Part shown: piece by piece, positions 46,607 through 53,697 of the stretch | How positions within the stretch are numbered: the first letter of the stretch is position 1 | How the letters are laid out: each line of letters begins with the position of its first letter | NCBI GenBank assembly: GCA_017624955.1 | Contig: JAGAMA010000025.1 | Location: 62,001-126,000 of the forward strand | Length of the DNA stretch: 64,000 bases | Direction of reading: 5' to 3' | DNA from: Alistipes sp. | GTDB lineage: Bacteria; Bacteroidota; Bacteroidia; Bacteroidales; Rikenellaceae | The notes under the pieces: model-generated | The model's database searches: none | What the model was told of the DNA's origin: nothing | Seen by the model: only the letters and a program-made list of their open reading frames with translations | Position numbers and translations under genes: made by a program

Positions 46607-48042
46607 TATTTTGCGCGTTTAATCTTCCAGCCGATCGCCGCCACCAAAATCGACATCAGGGGGCTGACGAGGTTGAAAATACAGTAGGGGAGGTAGGTAA
46701 AGGTCGCCACGCCCAGCACCGTGGCCTGCGTCATGCCGCACGAATTCCACGGCACGAGCACCGAGCAGACCGTAGCCGAATCCTCCACGGCACGGCTCAG
46801 GAGCTTCGCCTCCAGACCGCGATCCTCGTACAACTCCTTGAAGAGGCGGCCCGTCAGGATGATCGAGATATATTGGTCGGCCGAGCAGAGGTTGAAGAAG
46901 AGACCCGCTCCGACGGTCGAGGCCACCACGGCCGAGGTGCGACGCACGAAGCCCAGGAACAGCTCGGTCAGGGCGCGCAACATGCCGCTGCCGGTCATCA
47001 CACCGCCAAAGACCATGGCGCACAAGATCAACCAAATGGTATCCATCATGCCACCCATGCCGCGCGTAGCTACCAGGTCGTTCAGCGCCTCCGAGCCGGT
47101 CTCGATGGCGGTCGGGCCGTAGCAGGTCATCACGATTCCCTTAAAGGCCGAGGCGAAGTTGAACAGATCGGCTCCGGCCACTTCGACCACCAGCTGCGGC
47201 TGGGCAATGGCCATGGCGATACAGGCCAGCACAACGGCCGCAAAGAGGGTGATCAGCGCCGGCAGCTTGCGGGCAATCAGTACGCCCGTCAAGAGGGGTA
47301 CGATGAGCAGCCACGGCGAGAGGTTGAAGGCCTGCATGAGGCTTTCGGCATATTGATCGACCATGGCCGCCGAGGCGTGGTCGAGCGTGAAGCCGGCAAT
47401 GCCAAAGACCGAGAGGGCCACCAGGAGCGACGGTATGGTCGTATAGAGCATGTAGCGGATGTGGGTAAAGACCTCCACGCCAACGGTCGAGGAGGCGAGG
47501 ACGGTGGTGTCCGAGAGGAGCGAGATCTTGTCGCCGAAGTAGGCTCCCGAGATAATGGCACCTGCGATCCACCCCTCGGGCAGTCCCATCGCATCGCCCA
47601 CACCCATCAGCGCTACGCCGATCGTGGCAATCGTGGTCCATGAACTGCCCGTCATGAGCGAAACACCGGCACAAATAAGTGTCGAGGCCACCAGGAAGTA
47701 GCTCGGATGGAGAATCTTGAGGCCGTAGTAGATCATCGTGGGCACCACGCCCGAGATCATCCACGTTCCGGCAATGGCACCGATGAGCAGGAGGATCAGG
47801 ATGGCCGATGTCGAGGAGCGGATGTGGTTGATGATCGACTCCTCCAGCTCCTGCCACGAACGGCCGTAGCCGAGGATGGCAATCATGGCCGCCACCGAGG
47901 AGGCCGAGAGGAGGGCTATCTGGCTGCCTCCTGCGATTGCATCGCTACCGAACGAGCGAATGACACCATATAATAAAAGGGTGAGCAGCACGAGCGGGAT
48001 GGCTGCGACCCAGGCCGAGGGATTCTTTTGCGTGGTTTGCAT
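46606..48042 (-). CDS. nhaC: NhaC-family Na+/H+ antiporter
   Basis: 478 residues with about 12 transmembrane segments. The conserved SSWTTIATIGVALMGVG, AGAIISGAYFGDKISLLSDTTVLASS and ADQYISIILTGRLFKELYE regions identify the NhaC family. It would expel Na+ (or exchange another ion pair) at the inner membrane. It is relevant to the Na+-coupled symporter and possibly Na+-coupled V-ATPase elsewhere in the window. It is co-transcribed with the downstream HAD gene. Confidence 0.92.
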   Translation of the reverse strand: MQTTQKNPSAWVAAIPLVLLTLLLYGVIRSFGSDAIAGGSQIALLSASSVAAMIAILGYGRSWQELEESIINHIRSSTSAILILLLIGAIAGTWMISGVVPTMIYYGLKILHPSYFLVASTLICAGVSLMTGSSWTTIATIGVALMGVGDAMGLPEGWIAGAIISGAYFGDKISLLSDTTVLASSTVGVEVFTHIRYMLYTTIPSLLVALSVFGIAGFTLDHASAAMVDQYAESLMQAFNLSPWLLIVPLLTGVLIARKLPALITLFAAVVLACIAMAIAQPQLVVEVAGADLFNFASAFKGIVMTCYGPTAIETGSEALNDLVATRGMGGMMDTIWLILCAMVFGGVMTGSGMLRALTELFLGFVRRTSAVVASTVGAGLFFNLCSADQYISIILTGRLFKELYEDRGLEAKLLSRAVEDSATVCSVLVPWNSCGMTQATVLGVATFTYLPYCIFNLVSPLMSILVAAIGWKIKRAK

Positions 48043-48063
48043 GTTACTTTTGCGTTAATGGTG

Positions 48064-48071
48064 CAAAAGTA
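48064..48071 (-). promoter_or_regulatory. Promoter -7 element of nhaC
   Basis: TACTTTTG on the minus strand, about 21 bp before the ATG at 48042. It lies in the short gap after the EamA stop at 48081. Confidence 0.55.
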
Positions 48072-48080
48072 CAAAAAAAG

Positions 48081-49016
48081 TCAGGACTTTTTGTCCGTTT
48101 GACGGATGCTGGGGAACATTTTTCTCAGGCGCATCAAAAGCGTAGGCAGCTCACGCCCTGCAATGACAAGCGTCACGGATAGCAGGATGATCACCACGCC
48201 GCTCCACTCGCGCAGGGTGAGGCGTTCGTGGAAGAGGGCCCACCCGAAGAAGAGGGCCGTGAGGGGCTCCAGTGCGCCGAGAATGGCTGTCGGGGTCGAT
48301 CCGATGTATTGAATGGCAGCCGTGGTGCAGAAGAAGGAGATGGCGGTGGGGAAGAGCGCCAACGCCACGAGGTTGAGCCAATGGTACCCATGTTCAGGTG
48401 TCCGGATCGCTGTGCCGAAGTCGAGCCTGAAGAGAAAGAGCACTGCGCCAAACAGCAGGACGTAGAAGGTGAGCTTCAGCGTGGGCAGCTCCTTGAAGAG
48501 CGGACGATTGACCCCGACGATGTAGATCGCATACGCGAGGGCCGAGCCGAGGGCCAGCAGTGAGCCGCTGAGGCTGATTTGACTGCCGTCGCTGCTGTCG
48601 TAGAGCAGCCCGATGCCGCACAGTGCCAGGAGGATGCAGAGCGCCGTCTGCCACGGGATGCGCTCCTTGAAGAAGAGCGCCATGAGGGTTGCCACCATGA
48701 TCGGGTAGACGAAGAGAATCGTGCAGGCGAGGCCGGCGGCCATGTGGTTGAAACTCTCGAAGAGGCAGAGCGACGAGAGGGCCATCAGCAGCCCCATGAT
48801 GGCCAACGGAAGCAGTTGTCGGCGCTCGACCTTCAGGTTGTGGCCGCGTGCGAGGAGCAACACCCCGACGATGAGAATGGCAAAGAGGTAGCGGAACAGC
48901 AGTACCGAATCGGGCCCCATGCCGTCGCGGTAGAGCGGCAGGGTGAAGAGGGGGCTCATGCCGTAGGTGGCCGAGGCGATCGCGCCGAGCAGGTATCCTT
49001 TGGTTTTGGTGTGCAT
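48081..49016 (-). CDS. EamA-family (DMT) transporter
   Basis: 311 residues with ten transmembrane helices in two EamA repeats. The C-terminal repeat shows the typical SFFCTTAAIQYIGSTPTAILGALEPLTALFFGW pattern read in two parts, and the first shows SLCLFESFNHMAAGLACTIL. Members export amino acids or other small metabolites. The substrate is unknown. It is a single gene reading away from the tRNA-Gly locus. Confidence 0.9.
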   Translation of the reverse strand: MHTKTKGYLLGAIASATYGMSPLFTLPLYRDGMGPDSVLLFRYLFAILIVGVLLLARGHNLKVERRQLLPLAIMGLLMALSSLCLFESFNHMAAGLACTILFVYPIMVATLMALFFKERIPWQTALCILLALCGIGLLYDSSDGSQISLSGSLLALGSALAYAIYIVGVNRPLFKELPTLKLTFYVLLFGAVLFLFRLDFGTAIRTPEHGYHWLNLVALALFPTAISFFCTTAAIQYIGSTPTAILGALEPLTALFFGWALFHERLTLREWSGVVIILLSVTLVIAGRELPTLLMRLRKMFPSIRQTDKKS

Positions 49017-49045
49017 AGTGATTATGACGGGTTGTTTTGTCCCTG

Positions 49046-49053
49046 CAAAGATA
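49046..49053 (-). promoter_or_regulatory. Promoter -7 element of the EamA gene
   Basis: TATCTTTG on the minus strand, 29 bp before the ATG at 49016. Confidence 0.5.
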
Positions 49054-49091
49054 GTGCAGAACGAGAAATTTTAATTTTTTTTCGCAAAAAA

Positions 49092-49122
49092 TTTGCAAAA
49101 CGAGATTTTTGCCGTATATTTG
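49092..49122 (+). promoter_or_regulatory. Promoter of the tRNA-Gly locus
   Basis: A -33 TTTG (49092-49095) and a -7 TATATTTG (49115-49122) are spaced by 19 bp. Transcription would begin about 7 bp before the truncated tRNA copy and read on into the full tRNA. Confidence 0.7.
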
Positions 49123-49133
49123 CACTCGCAATT

Positions 49134-49167
49134 GCGGAAATAGCTCAGTTGGTAGAGCACAACCTTG
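49134..49167 (+). pseudogene. Truncated 5' half of tRNA-Gly
   Basis: 34 bases identical to the first 34 bases of the intact tRNA-Gly that starts exactly 100 bp downstream. It covers the 5' acceptor strand, D arm and the 5' side of the anticodon arm. It then diverges at the anticodon. Bases 49187-49202 are a perfect inverted copy of the tRNA anticodon arm (49263-49278). No T arm or 3' acceptor strand follows, so it cannot form a tRNA. Confidence 0.8.
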
Positions 49168-49233
49168 TCCCAAAAGGATAAACACACCCAACCTTGGCAA
49201 GGAGCGATTGCAAAGTCGGGTGATACATATTTT

Positions 49234-49306
49234 GCGGAAATAGCTCAGTTGGTAGAGCACAACCTTGCCAAGGTTGGGGTCGCGAGTTCGAGTCTCGTTT
49301 TCCGCT
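49234..49306 (+). tRNA. tRNA-Gly (anticodon GCC)
   Basis: A 73-base cloverleaf. The acceptor stem is GCGGAAA/TTTCCGC with discriminator T, the D arm is GCTCAGTTGGTAGAGC, the anticodon arm is CAACC-TTGCCAA-GGTTG with anticodon GCC, and the T arm has GTTCGAGTC. The CCA end is not encoded. It decodes GGC and GGU. It is followed at once by a terminator whose outer stem includes its last bases. Confidence 0.95.
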
Positions 49307-49363
49307 CAAGAAACGACAGACAGCCTTTTGGGGCTGTCTTTTTTTTGTCGTTTCTTGAGCGGA
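49301..49363 (+). terminator. Terminator hairpin overlapping the tRNA-Gly 3' end
   Basis: The inner stem AGACAGCC/GGCTGTCT (49318-49339) is followed by a T-run. An outer perfect 17-bp inverted repeat joins 49301-49317 to 49347-49363 and includes the last bases of the tRNA (TCCGCT). Confidence 0.8.
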
Positions 49364-49375
49364 TTCTCCGCATTG

Positions 49376-49418
49376 ATATAGACAATCCACCCAAACCCTC
49401 CTTTGAAAAGGAGGGCTT
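49376..49418 (+). repeat. 43-bp interspersed repeat with CCCTCCTTT palindrome, copy 2
   Basis: Differs from copy 1 (5385-5427) at two positions. From here to 49556 I see no gene, only AT-rich sequence. Confidence 0.75.
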
Positions 49419-49556
49419 CATTTTTATAGGGTGTCCGAATATTAATCCCTGTTCCTTGCCCGCCGTGCATCGCGCTCACCTGCGGACGAAGTCCGAGTCT
49501 TTGTATGCTTAATACTTATTCCATTGTGTGCTATCCGGCCTTTAATAGCACCTCCC

Positions 49557-49612
49557 GGGGAGCGATAGCGACCAAGTCTCCCCTTTCTCAAAGGGGAGAT
49601 TTAGAGGGGAAT
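49557..49612 (+). repeat. GGGGAGCGATAGCGACCAAG repeat with palindrome, copy 2
   Basis: The head at 49557-49576 matches 9882-9900 and is followed by a perfect palindrome TCTCCCCTTT...AAAGGGGAGA (49577-49599) and an AGAGGGG tail. Confidence 0.6.
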
Positions 49613-49655
49613 GTGAGTATTTTTTGTATTGTTTTTGGCCGTGATTCGTCCGTTC

Positions 49656-49771
49656 TCAGCCTTTTGAGCCACCTCGCGTGGCGTATAAAACGAGAAAATC
49701 CACCTCCAAGCATGGCTTGGAAAGGTGGATTTTCTCGTTTTAGATTCGTTGCCAAGGGCAACCAAAAGGCT
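49656..49771 (-). repeat. Three-hairpin cloverleaf repeat element, copy 2
   Basis: 116 bp, read on the minus strand as the downstream region of the GH28 gene at 49795. The ends are the same CAGCCTTTTG and CAAAAGGCTG. Arm 1 is 49762-49747 (GTTGCC, loop CTT, GGCAAC), arm 2 is about 49741-49684, and arm 3 is 49681-49667 (GCCAC, loop GCGAG, GTGGC). Stems of arms 1 and 3 equal those of copy 1 while loops differ. Arm 2 keeps the TT bulge on its 5' side and has a C-G pair (49736 with 49690) where copy 1 has A-T (5254 with 5299). It begins 24 bp after the GH28 stop codon. Confidence 0.8.
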
Positions 49772-49794
49772 GCGCGATGGTTGGATTCGTTTCG

Positions 49795-51219
49795 CTACTT
49801 CCCGACCTCGACCTCTTGGCCATCGACCGTGATGCGGTGGTAGTACACTTCGCCGGCATCGTCCGTGACGAAGAGCGGGCGGCCGTCGGGTTTGGCGTAG
49901 TGGAAGTGGATATCGCTGAGCGATACGCCGCGTGCGTGGCGGATAAACATGCCCTTGGCCGGAATCGTGCCGAACATCCATGGCTCGGGGTAGGTCTTCT
50001 CCTGCTCGGGAGGCATTCTCAGGCCATCCTCCTCGCTATAACCGCCCTGGTAGTAGATGTGGATGTTATCCAGCGCCACATCCTCGATCAGGGCACCCGG
50101 AATGCCGCTGATGATCGACGAATAGCGCGAATCGGCGTTGAAGACATTGACATGGCTGATGCGCACGCGCTTCATCACACCCACGGGCGTACCCTCGGGG
50201 CTGCGCAGACGTGCACCCAGGCGCAGGAAGATCGGGGCATTGACGATGTCGCGCATCGTGATATTACTGATCACGATATCCTCCAGGTGACCGCCATCGA
50301 CCGTCTCGAGAGCCAGACCGCGGCAACACTCGAAGATGCAGTTCGTGATGGCGATGTTCTTGAATCCGCCGCTCGACTCCGTGCCGAGCTTGATGCGACC
50401 CGTCACAAAGCCGTGGTCGGGGGCTTGCGGCTCGTCGCGCTGCCAGGTGCAATCCAAGACGCTGCCACGGTCGTAACCGCTCACCAGACAATCCGAGATG
50501 GTCACATTCTCCGTATCCTTGAAGTAGCCCAGGCCATACGAGGCCTTCAGCACGATGGCATCGTCCCACGGCGAATTGACCGTGCAGTTGCTGATGCGGA
50601 CATTCTTGCAGCAGTCGATATCGAAGCCGTCGCGGTTCGTATCGACCTTCATGTTGAGGATGCTCAGGTTATCGACACCCGTAGCCAGCAGGGCGAAGTG
50701 GCCGCACTGCAGCATCGAGATATCCTTCAGTGTCACGTTCTTGCAGAGCTTGAGGCTGATCGCCTTGTTGCCCACGCCTGCCAGGCGGCTCTCCTCGCGC
50801 GTGAGCCCCTTGCCGTAGATCAGGCCCGGACCCGTGATTGAGATATCCTCCAGTCCGATGCCCCAGATGAGCGAATTTTTCCAGTGGCTGTGGCCGAAAT
50901 CCTGGTATTTGTTGTGCTCGTTCGGCTCGGCCTCGTCGTAACCCTCGCTCTCGGTGGGGAAGGCGGCTACGATCTGTGCCCCCTGTTCGAGGTAAAGGTG
51001 AATGTGGCTCTTGAGGCGAATCGAGTAGCAGGCATACTCGCCGGCGGGGAAGTAGATCGTGCCACCGCCGGCTGCGGCGGCCTCCTCGATGGCGCGGTTA
51101 ATGGCGGGCGTGTCGATGGTCACGCCATCGGCCTTGGCGCCGTAGTCCTGCACATTGTACACCTTGGCCTCGGCCATCGCTGCCGAGAGGCAGAAAATCA
51201 GCAATAAAAGGCGTTTCAT
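49795..51219 (-). CDS. GH28 family beta-helix glycosidase, secreted (rhamnogalacturonan type)
   Basis: 474 residues with a signal peptide (MKRLLLLIFCLSAAMAEA). It opens with the pectinase N-terminal pattern VYNVQDYGAKADGVTIDTPAINRAI. Active-site elements are NRDGFD (195-200), the DD pair (219-220) and GRIK (274-277). The usual GHG histidine block of polygalacturonases is not seen, as in a subgroup of GH28 often found with rhamnogalacturonan enzymes. Likely an exo-acting enzyme on rhamnogalacturonan oligomers in the periplasm. Last gene of the eight-gene operon, 6 bp after the CBM9-like gene and 24 bp before the cloverleaf repeat. Confidence 0.87.
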   Translation of the reverse strand: MKRLLLLIFCLSAAMAEAKVYNVQDYGAKADGVTIDTPAINRAIEEAAAAGGGTIYFPAGEYACYSIRLKSHIHLYLEQGAQIVAAFPTESEGYDEAEPNEHNKYQDFGHSHWKNSLIWGIGLEDISITGPGLIYGKGLTREESRLAGVGNKAISLKLCKNVTLKDISMLQCGHFALLATGVDNLSILNMKVDTNRDGFDIDCCKNVRISNCTVNSPWDDAIVLKASYGLGYFKDTENVTISDCLVSGYDRGSVLDCTWQRDEPQAPDHGFVTGRIKLGTESSGGFKNIAITNCIFECCRGLALETVDGGHLEDIVISNITMRDIVNAPIFLRLGARLRSPEGTPVGVMKRVRISHVNVFNADSRYSSIISGIPGALIEDVALDNIHIYYQGGYSEEDGLRMPPEQEKTYPEPWMFGTIPAKGMFIRHARGVSLSDIHFHYAKPDGRPLFVTDDAGEVYYHRITVDGQEVEVGK

Positions 51220-51225
51220 GGTTGC

Positions 51226-52032
51226 TTATTTTTGAAGGTCCATAAGTTTGAATTTGCGTAAGTAGTCGGCGTTGCCGTACATGTGGTGGTTCTCCGAGAG
51301 ATTCCAGAAGCCGCCCTTCGAGGTGGGATGTGCATCCCAATCGATGATGGCCCACGCAAGGCCGATTTCGTGGCCAGCCCGGAGCTGTGTGGGGCGCGAA
51401 TAGGCGGCTCCCCGCTCGTCGGCATGGTCGAAGGGGGTGATGTAGAACTCCAGCGTCAGCTTTCCTCGTTCGCCCTCCTCGAAGGAGTAGTGGTAGGCAT
51501 AATCGGCGTATGGAGGCTCTTTGAGCCACACCTGCGGTCCCCAATACATGCACCAATCCTCGCCGTGGGGCGGCGTGAAGATGTGGTAGTTCTGGGCATG
51601 GCAGCCATGGAACTTAAACCATGCCTGCCAAATATCTTTCGGCGCTGTGGGGTGGAAGCGGTCGATGAAGGGCCCTCCCGAGCAGTCGCCATCGACTACC
51701 ACCTCGAAGATGTCGGTCTGGAGCGAATTTTCGCTGAAGCGCCAATAGTCGTCGTAGGCCTCGTAGAGGAAGTAGAGCCGTTGTGTCTCGGCACACCAGC
51801 CCACCTTCACGCTCACGCGGAGTGTCTCGGGGTTGGGCGCGGGATGCTTTCCCTCGTCCTCCTTGAGCGCCTGCTCCGTGATGCGATACTCGTCAGGCAC
51901 TTTACGCCAATCGCGCCCCTTGCCGTCGATCGTGGGGAGTTCGTCGGGGGCGAATTGGTAAATCTTGAACTCCTGCGCTTCAGCCGTTAAACCGACAAGG
52001 CAGAGGAGCAGGGTGAGATACAGCTGTTTCAT
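51226..52032 (-). CDS. CBM9-like carbohydrate-binding protein, secreted
   Basis: 268 residues with a signal peptide (MKQLYLTLLLCLVGLTAEA). The rest is one DOMON/CBM9-like beta-sandwich. Typical elements are PTIDGKGRDWRKVP at the start, ETQRLYFLYEAYDDYWRF with aromatic residues, DIFEVVVDGDCSGGPF and a C-terminal IGLAWAIIDWD. No catalytic motif is visible, so it is expected to bind pectin fragments and assist neighbouring enzymes. Its ATG overlaps the PL11 stop by one base. Confidence 0.82.
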   Translation of the reverse strand: MKQLYLTLLLCLVGLTAEAQEFKIYQFAPDELPTIDGKGRDWRKVPDEYRITEQALKEDEGKHPAPNPETLRVSVKVGWCAETQRLYFLYEAYDDYWRFSENSLQTDIFEVVVDGDCSGGPFIDRFHPTAPKDIWQAWFKFHGCHAQNYHIFTPPHGEDWCMYWGPQVWLKEPPYADYAYHYSFEEGERGKLTLEFYITPFDHADERGAAYSRPTQLRAGHEIGLAWAIIDWDAHPTSKGGFWNLSENHHMYGNADYLRKFKLMDLQK

Positions 52033-53690
52033 TAGCGGGCGTTTTGGGCAGCCTCCTCAAAGACCTTGGGGAGCATGTAGTAGTTAAGGTCGGCACGCTG
52101 GTAGATGCTGAAGTAGCACTTCTCGCTCGCCTGCCAGGGGGTAAGGGCGGCAATGACGGGTGCATCGGTCTTCTTGCCCGAATGGTAGAGCTTCAGGGGC
52201 GAGGACTGTCGATGGCCATCCGCCAGGCGCAGCTCGCTTTTGAGCGGCGCTACGCCCTGCGTCACGCGCAGGCGCATGCTTGCACCGTAGTAGGTCGTAA
52301 AGGCGTTACCCTCGATGCTGTGGACGTTGTGGAAACAGCTCGCGGTCGGGATGAGGTTGTCCGCAGGCGTTCTCTCTACGCCGTCGCAAGCGCCAAAGGC
52401 CCAGCAAAGCTGCACATCGGCAGGCATCCGCTCGCCCGTGACCTCCATCACAAAGCCGTGGCCCATGCGGGTCGAGTAGAGCCCCTTGCCGTTGTGGTCG
52501 ATGGCGCACGAGCCGTAGATAATCTCGTCACAGCCGTCGCCATCCACATCGCCTACGCGCAGGTTGTGGTTGCCCTGTCCGGCATAGTCCTCGTTTCCGG
52601 CCGTGTTGCTGTCGAAGATCCAGCGCTCCTTGAGCTCCTTGCCATCCCAGTCGAAGGCGGCCAGCACGGTGCGCGTATAGTAGCCGCGGCACATCACCAC
52701 GCTCGGGTGTACGCCATCGAGGTAGGCCACGCAGGCCAGGAAGCGGTCGCTGCGGTTGGCGCGTGTATCGCCCCAGTCGGCCAGGTTACCACGCGTAGGA
52801 GCGTAGTCGATCGTCTTCATCGCCGCGCCCGTCAGGCCGTTGAAGACCGTGAGGTACTCGTTGCCGGTCAGGATGCGCCCCTGGTTGCGGGGTGTGCGAC
52901 CGGGGAACTCCGCGCTCGTGAAGCCCTTCTCGCGGTAGTCGGCCGAGGCATCGCCAATGACCTTGCCCGTGCCATCCACCGTGCCGTCCGAGGTCTTCAT
53001 CACCACCTCGGCGCGGTTGTCGCCATCGAGGTCGAAGACCATGAACTGCGTGTAGTGCGCTCCGGCGCGGACATTGTGCCCCAGGTCGATGCGCCACAAA
53101 AGCTCGCCCGTGAGACGGTAGCAGTCGAAGAGCACATTGCCCGTATAGCCGTCGTGGGCATTGTCGTGGGCATTGGAGGGATTCCACTTGAGGATAATCT
53201 CATACTCGCCATCGCCATCCACATCGCCTATCGAGGCATCGTTGGCGCCGTAAGAGTAGCTATCGCCTGCGGGTGTAACGCCGTCGGCAGGCTTTTGGAG
53301 CGGAATATCGATGTAGCCGATCGGGGCGTTGGCCGGCAATGTATATTGGCCGGCAAGCTGCTCCTGCTCTACGCCATCTACGACGGCTTTTACCGTGTAG
53401 CAGGCCTCGCTGTCGGTGGGGTAGTTGTCGCGGTAGAAGGTGCCCGTCGAGGCGGGTACTTCGGCAATCTTCTGCCCGTTGCGGTAGATGTTAAAGGTCG
53501 TTTGGATCGGGTCCGACGAGAGGTAACGCCACGAAAGAGCCACCTCCGAGGGGTTCTCGCGCACGGCGACAACGCCGCGACCTAACTTTTCACGCTGCAG
53601 ACGCGAGTAGTCGTAGTTGGGTTGTGCAGAGATGCTCGTTGCCACGCAGAGGGCAATCGCTACGCTAAAAAGGGCCTTCAAAGTCTTCAT
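52032..53690 (-). CDS. PL11 rhamnogalacturonan lyase, secreted
   Basis: 552 residues with a signal peptide (cleavage after SISAQ). The N-terminal domain is a beta-sandwich (LGRGVVAVRENPSEVALSWRYL). The rest is an eight-bladed propeller with repeated Ca2+ loops: GDVDGDGEYEIILKW, FDLDGDNRAEVVMKTSDG and GDVDGDGCDEIIYGS. HDGYTGNVLFDCYRLTG and the AGAHYTQFMVFD region match family 11. It cleaves the rhamnogalacturonan I backbone between rhamnose and galacturonic acid by beta-elimination. It is somewhat shorter than Bacillus YesW (about 620 residues, from memory). It starts 7 bp after the preceding GH28 gene. Confidence 0.94.
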   Translation of the reverse strand: MKTLKALFSVAIALCVATSISAQPNYDYSRLQREKLGRGVVAVRENPSEVALSWRYLSSDPIQTTFNIYRNGQKIAEVPASTGTFYRDNYPTDSEACYTVKAVVDGVEQEQLAGQYTLPANAPIGYIDIPLQKPADGVTPAGDSYSYGANDASIGDVDGDGEYEIILKWNPSNAHDNAHDGYTGNVLFDCYRLTGELLWRIDLGHNVRAGAHYTQFMVFDLDGDNRAEVVMKTSDGTVDGTGKVIGDASADYREKGFTSAEFPGRTPRNQGRILTGNEYLTVFNGLTGAAMKTIDYAPTRGNLADWGDTRANRSDRFLACVAYLDGVHPSVVMCRGYYTRTVLAAFDWDGKELKERWIFDSNTAGNEDYAGQGNHNLRVGDVDGDGCDEIIYGSCAIDHNGKGLYSTRMGHGFVMEVTGERMPADVQLCWAFGACDGVERTPADNLIPTASCFHNVHSIEGNAFTTYYGASMRLRVTQGVAPLKSELRLADGHRQSSPLKLYHSGKKTDAPVIAALTPWQASEKCYFSIYQRADLNYYMLPKVFEEAAQNAR

Positions 53691-53697
53691 TGTTCGG

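Noticed and set aside
49134..49306. tRNA attachment site of an integrated element
   Set aside because: Integrative elements usually duplicate the 3' end of a tRNA; here the 5' half is duplicated, only 100 bp away, and no integrase is present.
49321..49330. Third copy of the CAGCCTTTTG end of the cloverleaf element
   Set aside because: The match is the loop side of the tRNA terminator and no internal arms follow, so it is coincidental.
49145..49390. 81-codon open frame over tRNA-Gly
   Set aside because: It covers the tRNA and terminator; the sequence is explained by the RNA gene.
49557..49771. CRISPR array formed by clustered palindromes
   Set aside because: The palindromes differ from each other, there are no regularly spaced identical repeats, and no cas genes are in the window.
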